64,000 nt of DNA from Paraburkholderia youngii (GTDB lineage Bacteria > Pseudomonadota > Gammaproteobacteria > Burkholderiales > Burkholderiaceae): assembly GCF_013366925.1 (NCBI RefSeq), contig NZ_JAALDK010000001.1:2735089-2799088 (forward strand). The letters run 5' to 3'. Positions within the stretch are counted from its first letter, which is position 1, and each line of letters begins with the position of its first letter. The position numbers were made by a program, and so were the translations under genes. Positions 18,334 to 27,158 of the stretch are shown one piece after another. Below the pieces are notes generated by a model. That model did not search any database. It had not been told where the DNA came from and saw only the letters and a program-made list of their open reading frames with translations.

Positions 18334-20949
18334 ATGCTGAAGCCATACATCGTCCGTCTCGTCGCGTACTCGGTGCGTCATCCGCTCAGGATCATCGCGC
18401 TGTCGATCGTGCTCGCTGTCCTGAGCGGCATATACGTCGCGCATAACTTCAGGATCAACACGGACATCAGCCGTCTCGTCGAGACCAACAAGCAATGGGC
18501 GGCAGCCCAGAATGCGATCGACGCAGCCTTCCCCGACCGCGGCAACACCATGCTGGTGGTGGTCGAGGCGCGCGCGCCCGAATTCGCCGACGCCGCCGCC
18601 AACGCGCTGACCGCCGCGCTCAGGGCCGATCCTAAAGAGTTCACGTCGGTCTCGCAGCCTTCCGGGGGCCCGTTCTTCGAACACAACGGCCTGCTGTTTC
18701 CGTCCACTGACGAGGTGATGTCCACCACCTCGCAACTCGTGCAGTCGCGCCCGCTCGTCAATCAGCTTGCGCATGATCCGAGCCTGACCGGTCTAGCCGG
18801 CACGCTGACCACGAGCTTGCTGCTGCCGCTGCAACTCGGCCAGGTCAAACTCTCCGACATGAGCCGGCTGCTTGCGCAAAGCGCGAACACGCTCGATCGC
18901 GTGCTGGCCGGCCAGCCCGCCGCGTTCTCATGGCGCGCGCTCGTCGATAAGAGCGCCGCCACCGATCCGGCGCGTTCGTTCGTGGTCGTGCAGCCGGTCG
19001 TCAACTACGATGCGCTGGAGCCGGGCGCAAGCGCATCGAGAGCAATTCGCGCGACCGCGGTGTCGCTGCATCTGCAGGAGCGCTACGGCGCGACGATCCG
19101 CCTGACCGGCGAACAGCCGCTCGCCGACGAGGAGTTCGCGTCGGTGCAGGACGGCGCCGTGCTGAACGGCATCGGCACTTTCATCGTCGTGCTGATCATT
19201 CTGTGGCTCGCGCTGCGCTCGGGCCGCATGATCGCGGCCGTGTTCATCACGCTGTTCGTCGGCCTCGCGATCACGGCCGCGCTCGGCCTGTTGATGGTCG
19301 GTGCGCTGAACATGATTTCGGTCGCGTTCATGGTGCTGTTCGTCGGGCTCGGCGTCGATTTCGGCGTGCAGTTCGGCGTCAAGTATCGCGAGGAGCGCAA
19401 CCGCGACGACCGGCTATCGGCCGCGCTGATGCACACCGCGCACAGCATCGGCGTGCCGCTCACGCTCGCGGCCGTGGCAGTCGCGCTGAGCTTCTTCTCG
19501 TTCCTGCCGACCGCGTATCGCGGCGTGTCGGAGCTTGGGCAGATTGCGGGCGTCGGCATGTTCGTCGCGTACTTCACCAACATGACGCTGCTGCCGGCGC
19601 TGCTGAAGCTTTTCAATCCGCCGGGTGAAGTCGCCTCGCCGGGTTTCAAGCAGCTAGAACCCGTCGACGACTTCCTCGATCGCAATCGCAAGCCCGTGCT
19701 GATCGGCACGCTGCTCGTCGTGATCGGCGCGACGCCGCTGCTCGCGCACCTGCGTTTCGACTTCAATCCGCTGCATCTGAAGGACCCGCATACGGAGTCG
19801 ATGGCGACGTTGCTGTCTTTGAAGGATTCGCCCGAAGCCGCGGTCAACAACGTGCAGGCGCTGGCGCCGTCGCTTGCCGACGCCGATGCGATGGCCGAGC
19901 GACTGCGCAAGCTGCCGGAAGTGGGCCGCGTCAACACGCTGAGCACCTTCGTGCCGGCCGAGCAGCAGCAGAAGATGATGCTGATTGCGAGCGCAGCGCA
20001 GCAGCTGCTGCCGGCGCTGCAACAGCAGCCCGCGCCGCAGGCCACCGACGCGGTGCGCGTTGCCGCCTTGAAGCGCGCGGCGAATCAGTTGTCGCTTGCC
20101 GCCGAGGACCACCCGGGAGCGGGCGCGGCGGAGGCGCAGCATCTATCGGCGACCTTGCAAAAGCTCGCGGCCGCCGACGCCGCCACGCGCGAGCGCGCCG
20201 AGGTCGCGATGTCCGACACGCTGCGCATCGCGTTGAAGCAGCTGGAGAACCTTCTGCAGCCGACCGAAATCACTCAGGAGACGCTGCCTCCCGGCATCAC
20301 CGCGATGTGGATCGGCAAGGGCGGCCACGCGCTCGTCGATATCGCGCCGAAGGTGCTGCCCGGCGTCGATCCGAACGACGACCAGATGCTCGCGCGCTTC
20401 GCGCGCGCGGTGAAGCAGGCCGAGCCGGGCGCGATCGGCGGACCGATCTCGATCATCCATTCGGCCAACACGATCATCAAGGCGTTCTTGCAGGCGGCCG
20501 TCTATGCGCTGCTGTCGATCGCGGTGCTGCTGTGGATCGCGCTGCGCCGGATCGGCGACGTGCTGCGCACGCTGGTGCCGCTGCTGGTCTCCGCGTTGGT
20601 CACGCTCGAGTTGTGCGTGGTGTTCGGGATGCCGCTGAACTTCGCGAACATCATCGCGCTGCCGCTGATGCTCGGCGTCGGTGTCGCGTTCAAGATCTAC
20701 TTCGTGATGGCGTGGCGCCACGGCCAGACCGGCCTGTTGCAGTCAAGCCTCACGCATGCGGTGCTGTTCAGCGCCGCCACAACGGCCACCGCGTTTGGTA
20801 GCCTGTGGCTGTCGCACCATCCGGGCACGTCCAGCATGGGGAGGCTGCTCGCGCTTTCGTTGTTCTGCACGCTGATCGGCGCGGTGGTTTTCCAGCCGGT
20901 GCTGATGGGCAAGCCGCGTCAACGTCGCGGGAAGCAAAAAGGAATATAA
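18334..20949 (+). CDS. hpnN: Hopanoid-associated RND transporter HpnN
   Basis: An 871-residue RND/MMPL-type exporter. It has an N-terminal membrane helix (about residues 15-36), a periplasmic domain, five to six membrane helices (about 270-420), a second periplasmic domain rich in Gln and Ala (about 460-710) and a closing helix set (about 715-865). HpnN of Rhodopseudomonas moves hopanoids to the outer membrane. The ATG at 18334 gives the family start [20 protein letters not shown]; no clear ribosome site is visible. mlaA follows after 2 bases. Confidence 0.92.
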   Translation: MLKPYIVRLVAYSVRHPLRIIALSIVLAVLSGIYVAHNFRINTDISRLVETNKQWAAAQNAIDAAFPDRGNTMLVVVEARAPEFADAAANALTAALRADPKEFTSVSQPSGGPFFEHNGLLFPSTDEVMSTTSQLVQSRPLVNQLAHDPSLTGLAGTLTTSLLLPLQLGQVKLSDMSRLLAQSANTLDRVLAGQPAAFSWRALVDKSAATDPARSFVVVQPVVNYDALEPGASASRAIRATAVSLHLQERYGATIRLTGEQPLADEEFASVQDGAVLNGIGTFIVVLIILWLALRSGRMIAAVFITLFVGLAITAALGLLMVGALNMISVAFMVLFVGLGVDFGVQFGVKYREERNRDDRLSAALMHTAHSIGVPLTLAAVAVALSFFSFLPTAYRGVSELGQIAGVGMFVAYFTNMTLLPALLKLFNPPGEVASPGFKQLEPVDDFLDRNRKPVLIGTLLVVIGATPLLAHLRFDFNPLHLKDPHTESMATLLSLKDSPEAAVNNVQALAPSLADADAMAERLRKLPEVGRVNTLSTFVPAEQQQKMMLIASAAQQLLPALQQQPAPQATDAVRVAALKRAANQLSLAAEDHPGAGAAEAQHLSATLQKLAAADAATRERAEVAMSDTLRIALKQLENLLQPTEITQETLPPGITAMWIGKGGHALVDIAPKVLPGVDPNDDQMLARFARAVKQAEPGAIGGPISIIHSANTIIKAFLQAAVYALLSIAVLLWIALRRIGDVLRTLVPLLVSALVTLELCVVFGMPLNFANIIALPLMLGVGVAFKIYFVMAWRHGQTGLLQSSLTHAVLFSAATTATAFGSLWLSHHPGTSSMGRLLALSLFCTLIGAVVFQPVLMGKPRQRRGKQKGI

Positions 20950-20951
20950 GC

Positions 20952-21971
20952 ATGAAGCTGCGTAACGCCGCGCTGGCGCTCACCGCCGCGGGTCTCATTT
21001 CGGGCTGCGCGACCGCCCCGGACCGCAAGCCGGGCGATCCGTTCGAGCCAGTGAACCGGGCGATCTTCACTTTCAACGACGGAGTCGATCGCTATATCGC
21101 CGTGCCGGTCGCGAAGGGCTATCAGAAGGTGACGCCGCAGCCGCTGCGCACCGCCGTCAGCAATTTCTTCTCGAACCTCGGCGATCTCACCAACGCAGCG
21201 AACGCGCTGCTGCAACTGAAGATCACCGACGCGACCGAAGACATCATGCGGTTCGCGTTCAACTCGGTGTTTGGGATCGGCGGCCTGCTCGACTGGGCGA
21301 CGCCGGCCGGCCTGCCCAAGCATCATCAGGACTTCGGTCTGACGCTCGGGCATTGGGGCATTCCGTCAGGTCCGTATCTGGTGCTGCCGCTGTTCGGGCC
21401 AAGCACGGTGCGCGACAGCATGGGGCTCGTCGTCGATGTGAAGTTCAATCCGCTGAACTATGTCGAACCGGCGACCCGCAATCCGCTGTACGTGCTGCAG
21501 TTCGTCAGCACGCGGTCGGATCTGCTCGGCGCGACCAGCCTTCTGGAGCAGGCTGCGCTCGACAAATACTCGTTCGTGCGTGATGCCTATGTGCAGCAGC
21601 GCCTTGCGCGTCTGCGCGGCACGAGCAATAACCCCGCGCCGCTGCCGGAGTACGACGATCACGGCGATACCGGCCCCGCTGCTGCCCCCGCGGCAGGCGC
21701 GCCGGCGGGCGGCGTGCCGAATTACTCCGATCCGGGCGATGTGGGCGAAACGCCGAATGGGGCTTCGGGAGCCGGTGGCGCGACCAAGGGCGCGCCCGGC
21801 GCGCTGCCGAATTACAACGATCCGGGTGAGTCCGCACCGGCGCCCAATGGGGCTTCTGGCGGCGCGACCAAAGCGCCTGGCGGGGATCTGCCGAACTACG
21901 CCGCTCCGGGGGACAGTGGCGCGGGTGCAATGCCGCCTGCGCCTGCTGTGCCGGCGTCGTCCCCGCAATAG
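20952..21971 (+). CDS. mlaA: MlaA/VacJ outer-membrane lipoprotein with C-terminal repeat tail
   Basis: A 339-residue MlaA protein. A lipoprotein signal ends in LISGC (Cys19). The MlaA domain spans about residues 28-235 (DPFEPVNRAIFTFND, ATPAGLPKHHQDFGLTLGHWG, GPYLVLPLFGPSTVRD). The remaining 100 residues are an unusual Pro/Gly/Ala tail with four copies of a PNYxDPGD-like unit. MlaA removes phospholipid from the outer leaflet with MlaC. It starts 2 bases after hpnN, so lipid-trafficking genes are coupled to hopanoid export. Confidence 0.9.
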   Translation: MKLRNAALALTAAGLISGCATAPDRKPGDPFEPVNRAIFTFNDGVDRYIAVPVAKGYQKVTPQPLRTAVSNFFSNLGDLTNAANALLQLKITDATEDIMRFAFNSVFGIGGLLDWATPAGLPKHHQDFGLTLGHWGIPSGPYLVLPLFGPSTVRDSMGLVVDVKFNPLNYVEPATRNPLYVLQFVSTRSDLLGATSLLEQAALDKYSFVRDAYVQQRLARLRGTSNNPAPLPEYDDHGDTGPAAAPAAGAPAGGVPNYSDPGDVGETPNGASGAGGATKGAPGALPNYNDPGESAPAPNGASGGATKAPGGDLPNYAAPGDSGAGAMPPAPAVPASSPQ

Positions 21972-21987
21972 CGCTCCAAAGCACAAC

Positions 21988-22010
21988 GGGGCGCCCTCGT
22001 TGGGCGCCCC
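21988..22010 (+). terminator. GC-rich hairpin after mlaA
   Basis: A 9-bp perfect stem (GGGGCGCCC/GGGCGCCCC) with a TCGTT loop starts 16 bases after the mlaA stop. There is no T tract, so it may be a rho-assisted or weak terminator. Confidence 0.45.
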
Positions 22011-22068
22011 GCGCGGAAGTGCAGCAAACCGTCGCCCGACAAAACCCGCGGGCTTTACTACAGCCCGC

Positions 22069-22554
22069 TCAGTGCAGGCTCTCGACCTCGCTGCGCGCCG
22101 CGCCCCGATCTTCCTCGACCGCAGCGACTGGTGCCGGTTGCGGCACCGGCTTGGAGTTCGCGCGATAGTGAGCGAACTGCTCGTCCGCATAACGGATACG
22201 CGTGCGGCCGTGCGGCGCCGGGTCGCCGTTTTCATCGAGATTGACGAACACCATTTTCTCGACCGTCAGAATGCTCTTGCGCGTGATCTTGTTGCGCACT
22301 TCGCAGCGCAGCGTGATCGACGTGCGGCCGAAATGCGTCGCGGTCATGCCCAGTTCGATGATGTCGCCCTGGCGCGCCGAGCTGACGAAGTTGATCTCTG
22401 ACATGAACTTGGTCACGACCCGCTGGTTGTCCAGCTGAGAGATCGCGTAGATCGCGGCTTCTTCGTCGATCCAGCGCAGCAGGCTGCCGCCGAACAACGT
22501 CCCGTTGGGATTCAGGTCTTCGGGCTTGACCCATTTTCTTGTGTGGAAATTCAT
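22069..22554 (-). CDS. YciA-type acyl-CoA thioesterase
   Basis: A 161-residue hot-dog thioesterase. NPNGTLFGGSLLRWIDEEAA and the following FVSSARQGDIIELG and TSITLRCEV segments are typical of the YciA/BACH group, which hydrolyses acyl-CoAs. The last 40 residues are a Pro/Ala/Glu-rich tail. It starts at ATG 22554. A 5-bp tandem repeat (22756-22793) lies in its upstream region. Confidence 0.88.
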   Translation of the reverse strand: MNFHTRKWVKPEDLNPNGTLFGGSLLRWIDEEAAIYAISQLDNQRVVTKFMSEINFVSSARQGDIIELGMTATHFGRTSITLRCEVRNKITRKSILTVEKMVFVNLDENGDPAPHGRTRIRYADEQFAHYRANSKPVPQPAPVAAVEEDRGAARSEVESLH

Positions 22555-22755
22555 TTGGTACTCCGTGTTCGAGGCTCCCCGGGCGGCGCGTCATGCGCCT
22601 GAACCTAGGGTTAACACTAGCATTGTACCAAAGGTAGGGGTTTTCCCTAGTATTTCAAAGATTGCATAATTAATCGTGCTGATAGTCGGCGGTTCTTTTA
22701 AAGGACTGGCGCTGGTTGCGACGGTCAGAAAAAGCCCGCTCGAGAGCGAGCGGGC

Positions 22756-22793
22756 AGGTCAGGTCAGGTCAGGTCAGGTCAGGTCAGGTCAGG
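22756..22793. repeat. AGGTC pentanucleotide tandem repeat, 7 copies plus AGG
   Basis: Seven perfect copies of AGGTC run from 22756 to 22790, followed by a partial AGG. It lies between the 3' end of the DUF3828 gene and the start of the thioesterase gene, just after a GC-rich inverted repeat (CCCGCTCGAGAGCGAGCGGG). Such repeats are prone to slippage. Confidence 0.9.
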
Positions 22794-22803
22794 AAGGTGC
22801 TCC

Positions 22804-23280
22804 CTAATCCATCGGGTCATACTGGTGGAATCCTTGGTAGCCGGTTGTGTCCTCTACCTTGGTTATCCGCCAGTGTCCGTTTTCCTTTGCGACGAACACG
22901 ACGAGATCCTGCTTTTCCTCTAAGCCGAACGTCACTGGGATTACCGCCGTCTCGCCGAGCGCGATCGCTGGGTGCAAAGTCATCGTTTTGAGCCATATTT
23001 GTGGATCGCGGTCTTGCACCCGCGTGAAGTAGTCCGCGCCGCCAGGCAAGCGTTTGTGACGATAGTCATCCCGCAGATTATCGGCCGTTTGTTTTGCCAC
23101 ATAGTTGTAAATGCGGCTATCCGTCAATTGATAAACGCTGCCCCGCTGCTGCAAATACCAGCTGTAAAACGCCTTCACAGCGGCTTCTGGTGTACCCGGA
23201 GTCGCTGCGGTGGCGACACCCGGCTCAAATGCCAAGGCAACCGCCAGTGACGCAAAAACACGCAAAATAAATTTAATCAT
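22804..23280 (-). CDS. Secreted DUF3828-type protein
   Basis: A 158-residue protein with a signal peptide (cleavage near ATA, about residue 26). The mature part begins with GTPEAAVKAFYSWYLQQ and ends with GHWRITKVEDTTGYQGFHQYD, the layout of DUF3828 proteins (NTF2-like fold). Related genes occur in accessory regions, sometimes as suspected immunity proteins; the role here is unknown. The start at 23280 is backed by the signal peptide. An IS66 element is inserted 43 bases upstream and probably separated the gene from its promoter. Confidence 0.75.
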   Translation of the reverse strand: MIKFILRVFASLAVALAFEPGVATAATPGTPEAAVKAFYSWYLQQRGSVYQLTDSRIYNYVAKQTADNLRDDYRHKRLPGGADYFTRVQDRDPQIWLKTMTLHPAIALGETAVIPVTFGLEEKQDLVVFVAKENGHWRITKVEDTTGYQGFHQYDPMD

Positions 23281-23315
23281 TGTCAGCCGTGCCGGAATAT
23301 TTTGTATGCAGATTT

Positions 23316-23323
23316 GATGGATC
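23316..23323. repeat. Left target-site duplication of the IS66 element
   Basis: GATGGATC directly abuts the left terminal repeat. The same 8 bases follow the right end at 25779-25786. Eight-base duplications are typical of IS66 family insertion. Confidence 0.95.
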
Positions 23324-23378
23324 GTAAGCACCCGGGGAAGGCATCTTGACTGGGGCGATCGCTCAAACGATCAAACGA

Positions 23379-24913
23379 TCAAGCAGCGGTCGGCGTCCAG
23401 CGATGAGGAAGCAGTTGCGCTATGTCGGCGGCACGATGTGTCGGCAAGCGCGTCAACACGTCCTTCAGGTAAGCCAACGGATCGTGTCCGTTCAGTTGTG
23501 CAGAGCGGATCAATGTCATGATCGCGGCCGCGCGTTTTCCAGCACGCAGAGATCCTGCGAACAACCAGTTCGACCTCCCCAGGGCCCACGGCCGTATTTG
23601 ATTCTCGACCCAGTTGTTATCGGCTGGCACATGTCCATCGTCCAGATAGCGCGTAAGCGCCTCCCAACGTTTGAGGCTGTAGTCGAGTGCCGCGGCGATC
23701 CCGGATCCGTCCGGCACACGCTGCCGTTGCGTGAGCAGCCATGCATGGAGTTCGTCGGCGATGGGGCGAGCCCGCTCCTGACGCACAAGACGTCTTCTAT
23801 CGGGCTCGAGTTGTGCGGCGTCGCGTTCTACTTCGTACAACGCACCGAAGTATCGCAGCGCGGGCTCGGCCAGCTCGCTCTGGTGCTTGACGTGTAAATC
23901 AAAGAATTTACGGCGCGCGTGGGCCAGGCACCCGATCTCTGTGACCCCACTCCTGAAGCTGGACTTGTAGCCCCCGTAATCGTCGCACGCCAGCTTGCCG
24001 CGCCACTCGCCCAGGAATGCGCGTGCATGTTCGCCGGCGCGGCTATCGGCGAAGTCATAGATCACCGCCTTCAGATCGGCGAACTGCGTGGTGCTGTACG
24101 CCCACAGATAGGCTCGATGGGTCTTGCCCTTTCCCGGGGCAAGCATCTGTACCGGCGTCTCGTCGGCATGCAGTACCGCGTGCTGCAATACCTCTTCGCG
24201 AAGTGCATCGACCAGGGGCTGCAGGCGCACGCCACACGCGCCAACCCAGCCGCCGAGCGTCGATTGCGCGATCGCCAGACCCGCCCGCGCAAAGATGCGC
24301 TCCTGTCGATACAACGGCAGGTGATCGCTGTACTTGGCGACCAGCACCTGAGCGAGCAGACCGGTGGTCGGGATGCCCTTGTCGATCACGTGCGGCGGCA
24401 CCGCAGCCTGCACCAGCGTCTCGCATGCCTTGCACGTCCATTTACCCCGGATGTGCCGCTCAACCGTGAACACGCCGGGCGTGTAATCCAGCTTCTCGCT
24501 GATGTCCTCGCCGATGCGAACGCGCTCGCAGCCGCACGTACAGATCGTACTGTCCGGCTCGTAATGAATGTCGGTACGTGGCAGTTCGGGAGGAAGCGGT
24601 TCACGCTTTGGCTGTTGCCGTGGTGTCCCCTGCCTGCTCGCCGGACTTCAGCCCCCTGCAGCTCGAGCCCGATTGCCGCCAGATCCGCGTCGAGCGCTTC
24701 CTCGAGCAGGCTCAGTTGCTCCTTGTTGAGCTGCTCACTGCGCCTGCCGAACTGCTGCCGCTTGATGACCGAGAGTTCGTGCGTAAGCTGGTCGATACGT
24801 GTTTGCCGGTACTGCAACTCTCTTTCTTTCTCGGCGATCTCTGCCATCAGCTTCACGTTCAGTTCGCGTATCTGTTCGGTACTGAGGGCGTCGAGATCGG
24901 CGGGTATGTCCAT
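23379..24913 (-). pseudogene. tnpC: IS66 TnpC transposase, frameshifted
   Basis: The N-terminal part (24913 down to about 24640) encodes the leucine-zipper-like start MDIPADLDALSTEQIREL and the helix-rich region. The remainder (about 24647 down to 23379) continues in another frame with PKREPLPPELPRTDIHYEP, the zinc-binding CTCGCERVRIGEDISEKL, and the DDE domain with LHADETPVQ, LACDDYGGY and ADNNWVENQIRPWALGR. A stop (TGA, 24648-24650) bars the second frame from extending upstream, so one base change near 24615-24650 splits the gene. Both parts are otherwise well preserved. Confidence 0.85.
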
Positions 24914-24977
24914 GGCGACCAGTCTGCCAGAGCGGCGCGCCATGCAGCAAGGGAAACAGTTTACGTACTTACGGGGC

Positions 24978-25334
24978 TCAAACCACCGTGATCGCGTGAT
25001 CCGGCGCGAGAGTGCGCCACGGCAGTCCCATCACCAGAGCCTGAAGCTGTTCAGGGCTCAGCCCCACGCTCACCGCCTGCTCGCCGTTCGTCCAGACGAA
25101 GCGCCCCTTGTTCAGCCGCCGTGCGGCAAGCCATATGCCCAGGCCATCGTAGACCAGCACCTTCATTCGAGTCGAGTGCCGATTGGCAAACAGGTAGGCA
25201 TGATGGGGCCTCACTGACCCGAACACCTTGACCGCGCGTGCGAGCAGCGTATCGACACCGGCGCGCATGTCGACCGGCTCCGTCGCGAGCCAGATGGCAT
25301 CGATGCGAATCAACGCAACCACCCCTGCAGCCAC
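24978..25334 (-). CDS. tnpB: IS66 accessory protein TnpB
   Basis: A 118-residue IS66 Orf2 protein. IDAIWLATEPVDMRAGVDTLLA, HHAYLFANRHSTRMKVLVYDG and NKGRFVWT are characteristic. It overlaps tnpA by 25 bases and is needed for transposition in the family. It is full length and intact. Confidence 0.93.
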   Translation of the reverse strand: MAAGVVALIRIDAIWLATEPVDMRAGVDTLLARAVKVFGSVRPHHAYLFANRHSTRMKVLVYDGLGIWLAARRLNKGRFVWTNGEQAVSVGLSPEQLQALVMGLPWRTLAPDHAITVV

Positions 25335-25693
25335 GTTGCGCAGTCGCTCGCGGCCGACAGTGGCCAGCGCACCGTGATCGCCGTCGCGCCCCTGCGTACC
25401 TCGATCTCGATGTGCGTCGCCGCTGCAACACCATTCTGCATCTGCAGCGGCACAAATTCCGGCGACGAGACATTCAATTCCTGTCGGGCCGCTTCAGCGG
25501 CATCGCGTTCCTCCCGCGCCGCAACCCAGCTACGCAGCAGGTTGGCGTTCAACCGGTAATGCAGTGCCACGGCCGCAATCGACACATTCGGCTGCATTGC
25601 CGCCCGAATGACCGTCTCCTTGAATTCCTTGCTATGCCGCCGGCGCCGTGTCGGCTGCACCACATCCTGGACAACCTCGACTTCGTCCGTCAT
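25310..25693 (-). CDS. tnpA: IS66 accessory protein TnpA
   Basis: A 127-residue protein with a helix-turn-helix of the transposase-8 type (RRRRHSKEFKETVIRAAMQPNVSIAAVALHYRLNANLL, seen in parts). The C-terminal part reads PEFVPLQMQ and ATHIEIEVRRGATAITVRWP, usual for IS66 Orf1. In-frame starts exist at 25756, 25726 and 25693; the last fits family length best. Confidence 0.88.
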   Translation of the reverse strand: MTDEVEVVQDVVQPTRRRRHSKEFKETVIRAAMQPNVSIAAVALHYRLNANLLRSWVAAREERDAAEAARQELNVSSPEFVPLQMQNGVAAATHIEIEVRRGATAITVRWPLSAASDCATWLQGWLR

Positions 25694-25778
25694 GTACACC
25701 TGTCCATTTAAAATTTGAATGGACATGATCGTCGGGCGGCACGACTTGGCGATCAAGATGACTTGGCCGGGTGCTTAC

Positions 25779-25786
25779 GATGGATC
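25779..25786. repeat. Right target-site duplication of the IS66 element
   Basis: GATGGATC immediately follows the right terminal repeat and repeats the sequence at 23316-23323 exactly. Joining the two flanks reconstructs an uninterrupted accessory sequence. Confidence 0.95.
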
Positions 25787-26017
25787 GTAGGTCTGCCCCG
25801 GATATGCGGTGTATTTTTCGAAAGTCAGATATTAATGTCTGACCGTCAAACATCGCCTGATATTTATCGCGACGCGCTGATCATGTCGATTAGTCAAATT
25901 TAATTTGACCATAATTTACAATTAGACCCACCATTTCTATGATCAAAGAGGCTATCCCAAAATAAAAACGAGCATTCATCGGCTAGAATTTTCTCGTTTT
26001 ATAAACGGGAGAACGCA

Positions 26018-26449
26018 GTGAGCGATAACCGGTATTCATTCGGCATACACAAAAATATTCGGGCCGTAGATTTGTTCACGTACGTAGCGCTGGACGAAAC
26101 GGCTAAACAATTCGGGATAAGCGACCTGACAGCCGCCGCAGTGGTACTTTTAGGACAGGCGGATATACCGGTGTCGGGCAAGCTAGCGGGCGCGACTGTG
26201 GGAACGTCTGTTGCATCCCTCGCCGCTCGCAAGGTTCTCCCGTTCAGGGTCGCTGTGCGCTTGCCGATGATTACATCGGTCGGGCTGAAAGGAGTTCGGA
26301 TTGCTTTCACACGGAATCTTGGTGCATTCGTCGGCCGTATGGCCCCAGTAATTGGGGAGTTTTTTCTCGCTGCGGACGCGATACAGATTATGCGTCGCAC
26401 CGTGACGACCTATAACCGGCTGGTGCTACCCGAGGACAGGCTGCTGTGA
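26018..26449 (+). CDS. STM2901-like family protein
   Basis: A 143-residue protein. The N-terminal part (AVDLFTYVALDETAKQFGISDLTAAAVVLLGQ) and the core (SGKLAGATVGTSVAS, ITSVGLKGVRIAFTRNLGAFVGR, VTTYNRLVLPEDRLL) resemble, from memory, the Salmonella STM2901 protein family. Two hydrophobic stretches suggest membrane association. Its function is unknown. The stop overlaps the start of the next gene by 4 bases (GTGA), so the pair is co-translated. Base composition is lower in GC than in neighbouring hopanoid genes, suggesting transfer. Confidence 0.7.
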   Translation: MSDNRYSFGIHKNIRAVDLFTYVALDETAKQFGISDLTAAAVVLLGQADIPVSGKLAGATVGTSVASLAARKVLPFRVAVRLPMITSVGLKGVRIAFTRNLGAFVGRMAPVIGEFFLAADAIQIMRRTVTTYNRLVLPEDRLL

Positions 26450-26829
26450 TTGACACGGATATCTGGGAACGCCTTGAGGCTTTCACTCGCGAAGAACTAG
26501 GAAGGCCAATCTTTGGTGGCCCACTGAAGTTGACCCCATCTACCAGGCTTGAACGGGACCTGGGGGTAACCGGACTTGATGGTGTCGACTTTATCGACAG
26601 GTGGGCTCTCACGTTCAACGTGCGGGCGGACGGCTTTCCATACAGGCGCTACTTCGGCCCGGAAGGGCAAAAGCTCCTTTCAACATTGATCGGTCTTTTC
26701 TCAACGCGGCATCGCAAACCGGACCTCGTGCCGCTGACCCTAGGCATGCTGGCAGAAGCCGTGCGACTCGGAACATGGGACACCCAAGCCATTGAATCTG
26801 CGATCGCCATCCGAAGCGCTGACAAATAG
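26446..26829 (+). CDS. DUF1493 family acyl-carrier-like protein
   Basis: A 127-residue protein with the DUF1493 pattern: WERLEAFTREELGRP, LTPSTRLERDLGVTGLDGVDFIDRWALTFNV, then YFGPEG and LTLGMLAEAVRLGTW. DUF1493 is distantly related to acyl carrier proteins. The spot of the usual phosphopantetheine serine (in a DSL-type motif) reads GLDGVDF, so it is probably not a functional carrier. It starts at a GTG overlapping the upstream gene. The same pairing is found in enterobacterial accessory islands. Confidence 0.72.
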   Translation: MIDTDIWERLEAFTREELGRPIFGGPLKLTPSTRLERDLGVTGLDGVDFIDRWALTFNVRADGFPYRRYFGPEGQKLLSTLIGLFSTRHRKPDLVPLTLGMLAEAVRLGTWDTQAIESAIAIRSADK

Positions 26830-26880
26830 GCCGGCGCGCCGACACTACGCCTCCCTGGGGCTCCACCGAACTGAACTGTT

Positions 26881-27102
26881 ATGAATTGGATCGTCGATAA
26901 AGCGGCGCTTCTGCTCGCCGCCATTGCCTGTGCGGCGCTCGCATGGGCGCTGATTCACTACAGCGGCCAGTGGTTTGTGGTGCTGCTGTTCATACTGGCA
27001 ATTGCGGGGCTTTTCGCGGACAACCAGCGGCTGCGCAACCTCCTAAGAGACTTAGGCGAAGACCCGAGTCGCCGCTCCAGGGGCGGCTCACGCACACGCT
27101 AG
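26881..27102 (+). CDS. Small membrane protein, third gene of the STM2901/DUF1493 operon
   Basis: A 73-residue protein with two hydrophobic helices (about residues 7-24 and 30-46), separated by only a few residues, and a basic tail (RDLGEDPSRRSRGGSRTR). It starts 51 bases after the DUF1493 gene on the same strand and is likely part of the same unit. No family is recognised. It could anchor or shield the two upstream proteins, which is speculation. Confidence 0.65.
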   Translation: MNWIVDKAALLLAAIACAALAWALIHYSGQWFVVLLFILAIAGLFADNQRLRNLLRDLGEDPSRRSRGGSRTR

Positions 27103-27158
27103 CGACTTGCTGCCTGCCCCGGACGCGATCGGGATGACTAACCACCCTCCCCCGTCGC

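Larger units (their letters stand above)
23324..25778 (-). mobile_element. IS66-family insertion sequence, 2455 bp
   Basis: The ends are imperfect inverted repeats: about 26 bp at 23324-23349 and 25753-25778, both starting GTAAGCACCCGG, 23 of 26 matching. The element encodes tnpA, tnpB and tnpC on the minus strand in the standard IS66 order, with tnpA and tnpB overlapping. It is bordered by a perfect 8-bp target duplication, so it arrived by simple transposition and has not rearranged. tnpC carries a frameshift, so this copy may depend on a related transposase to move. Confidence 0.95.

Noticed and set aside
24386..24943. Programmed frameshift in IS66 tnpC
   Set aside because: No slippery heptamer or following stem was seen at the junction, and IS66 TnpC is normally a single frame. 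A plain mutation or sequence error is simpler, though not excluded.
26446..26829. Functional acyl carrier protein
   Set aside because: The serine-containing DSL-type motif needed for phosphopantetheine attachment is missing, so only distant DUF1493 relationship is claimed.
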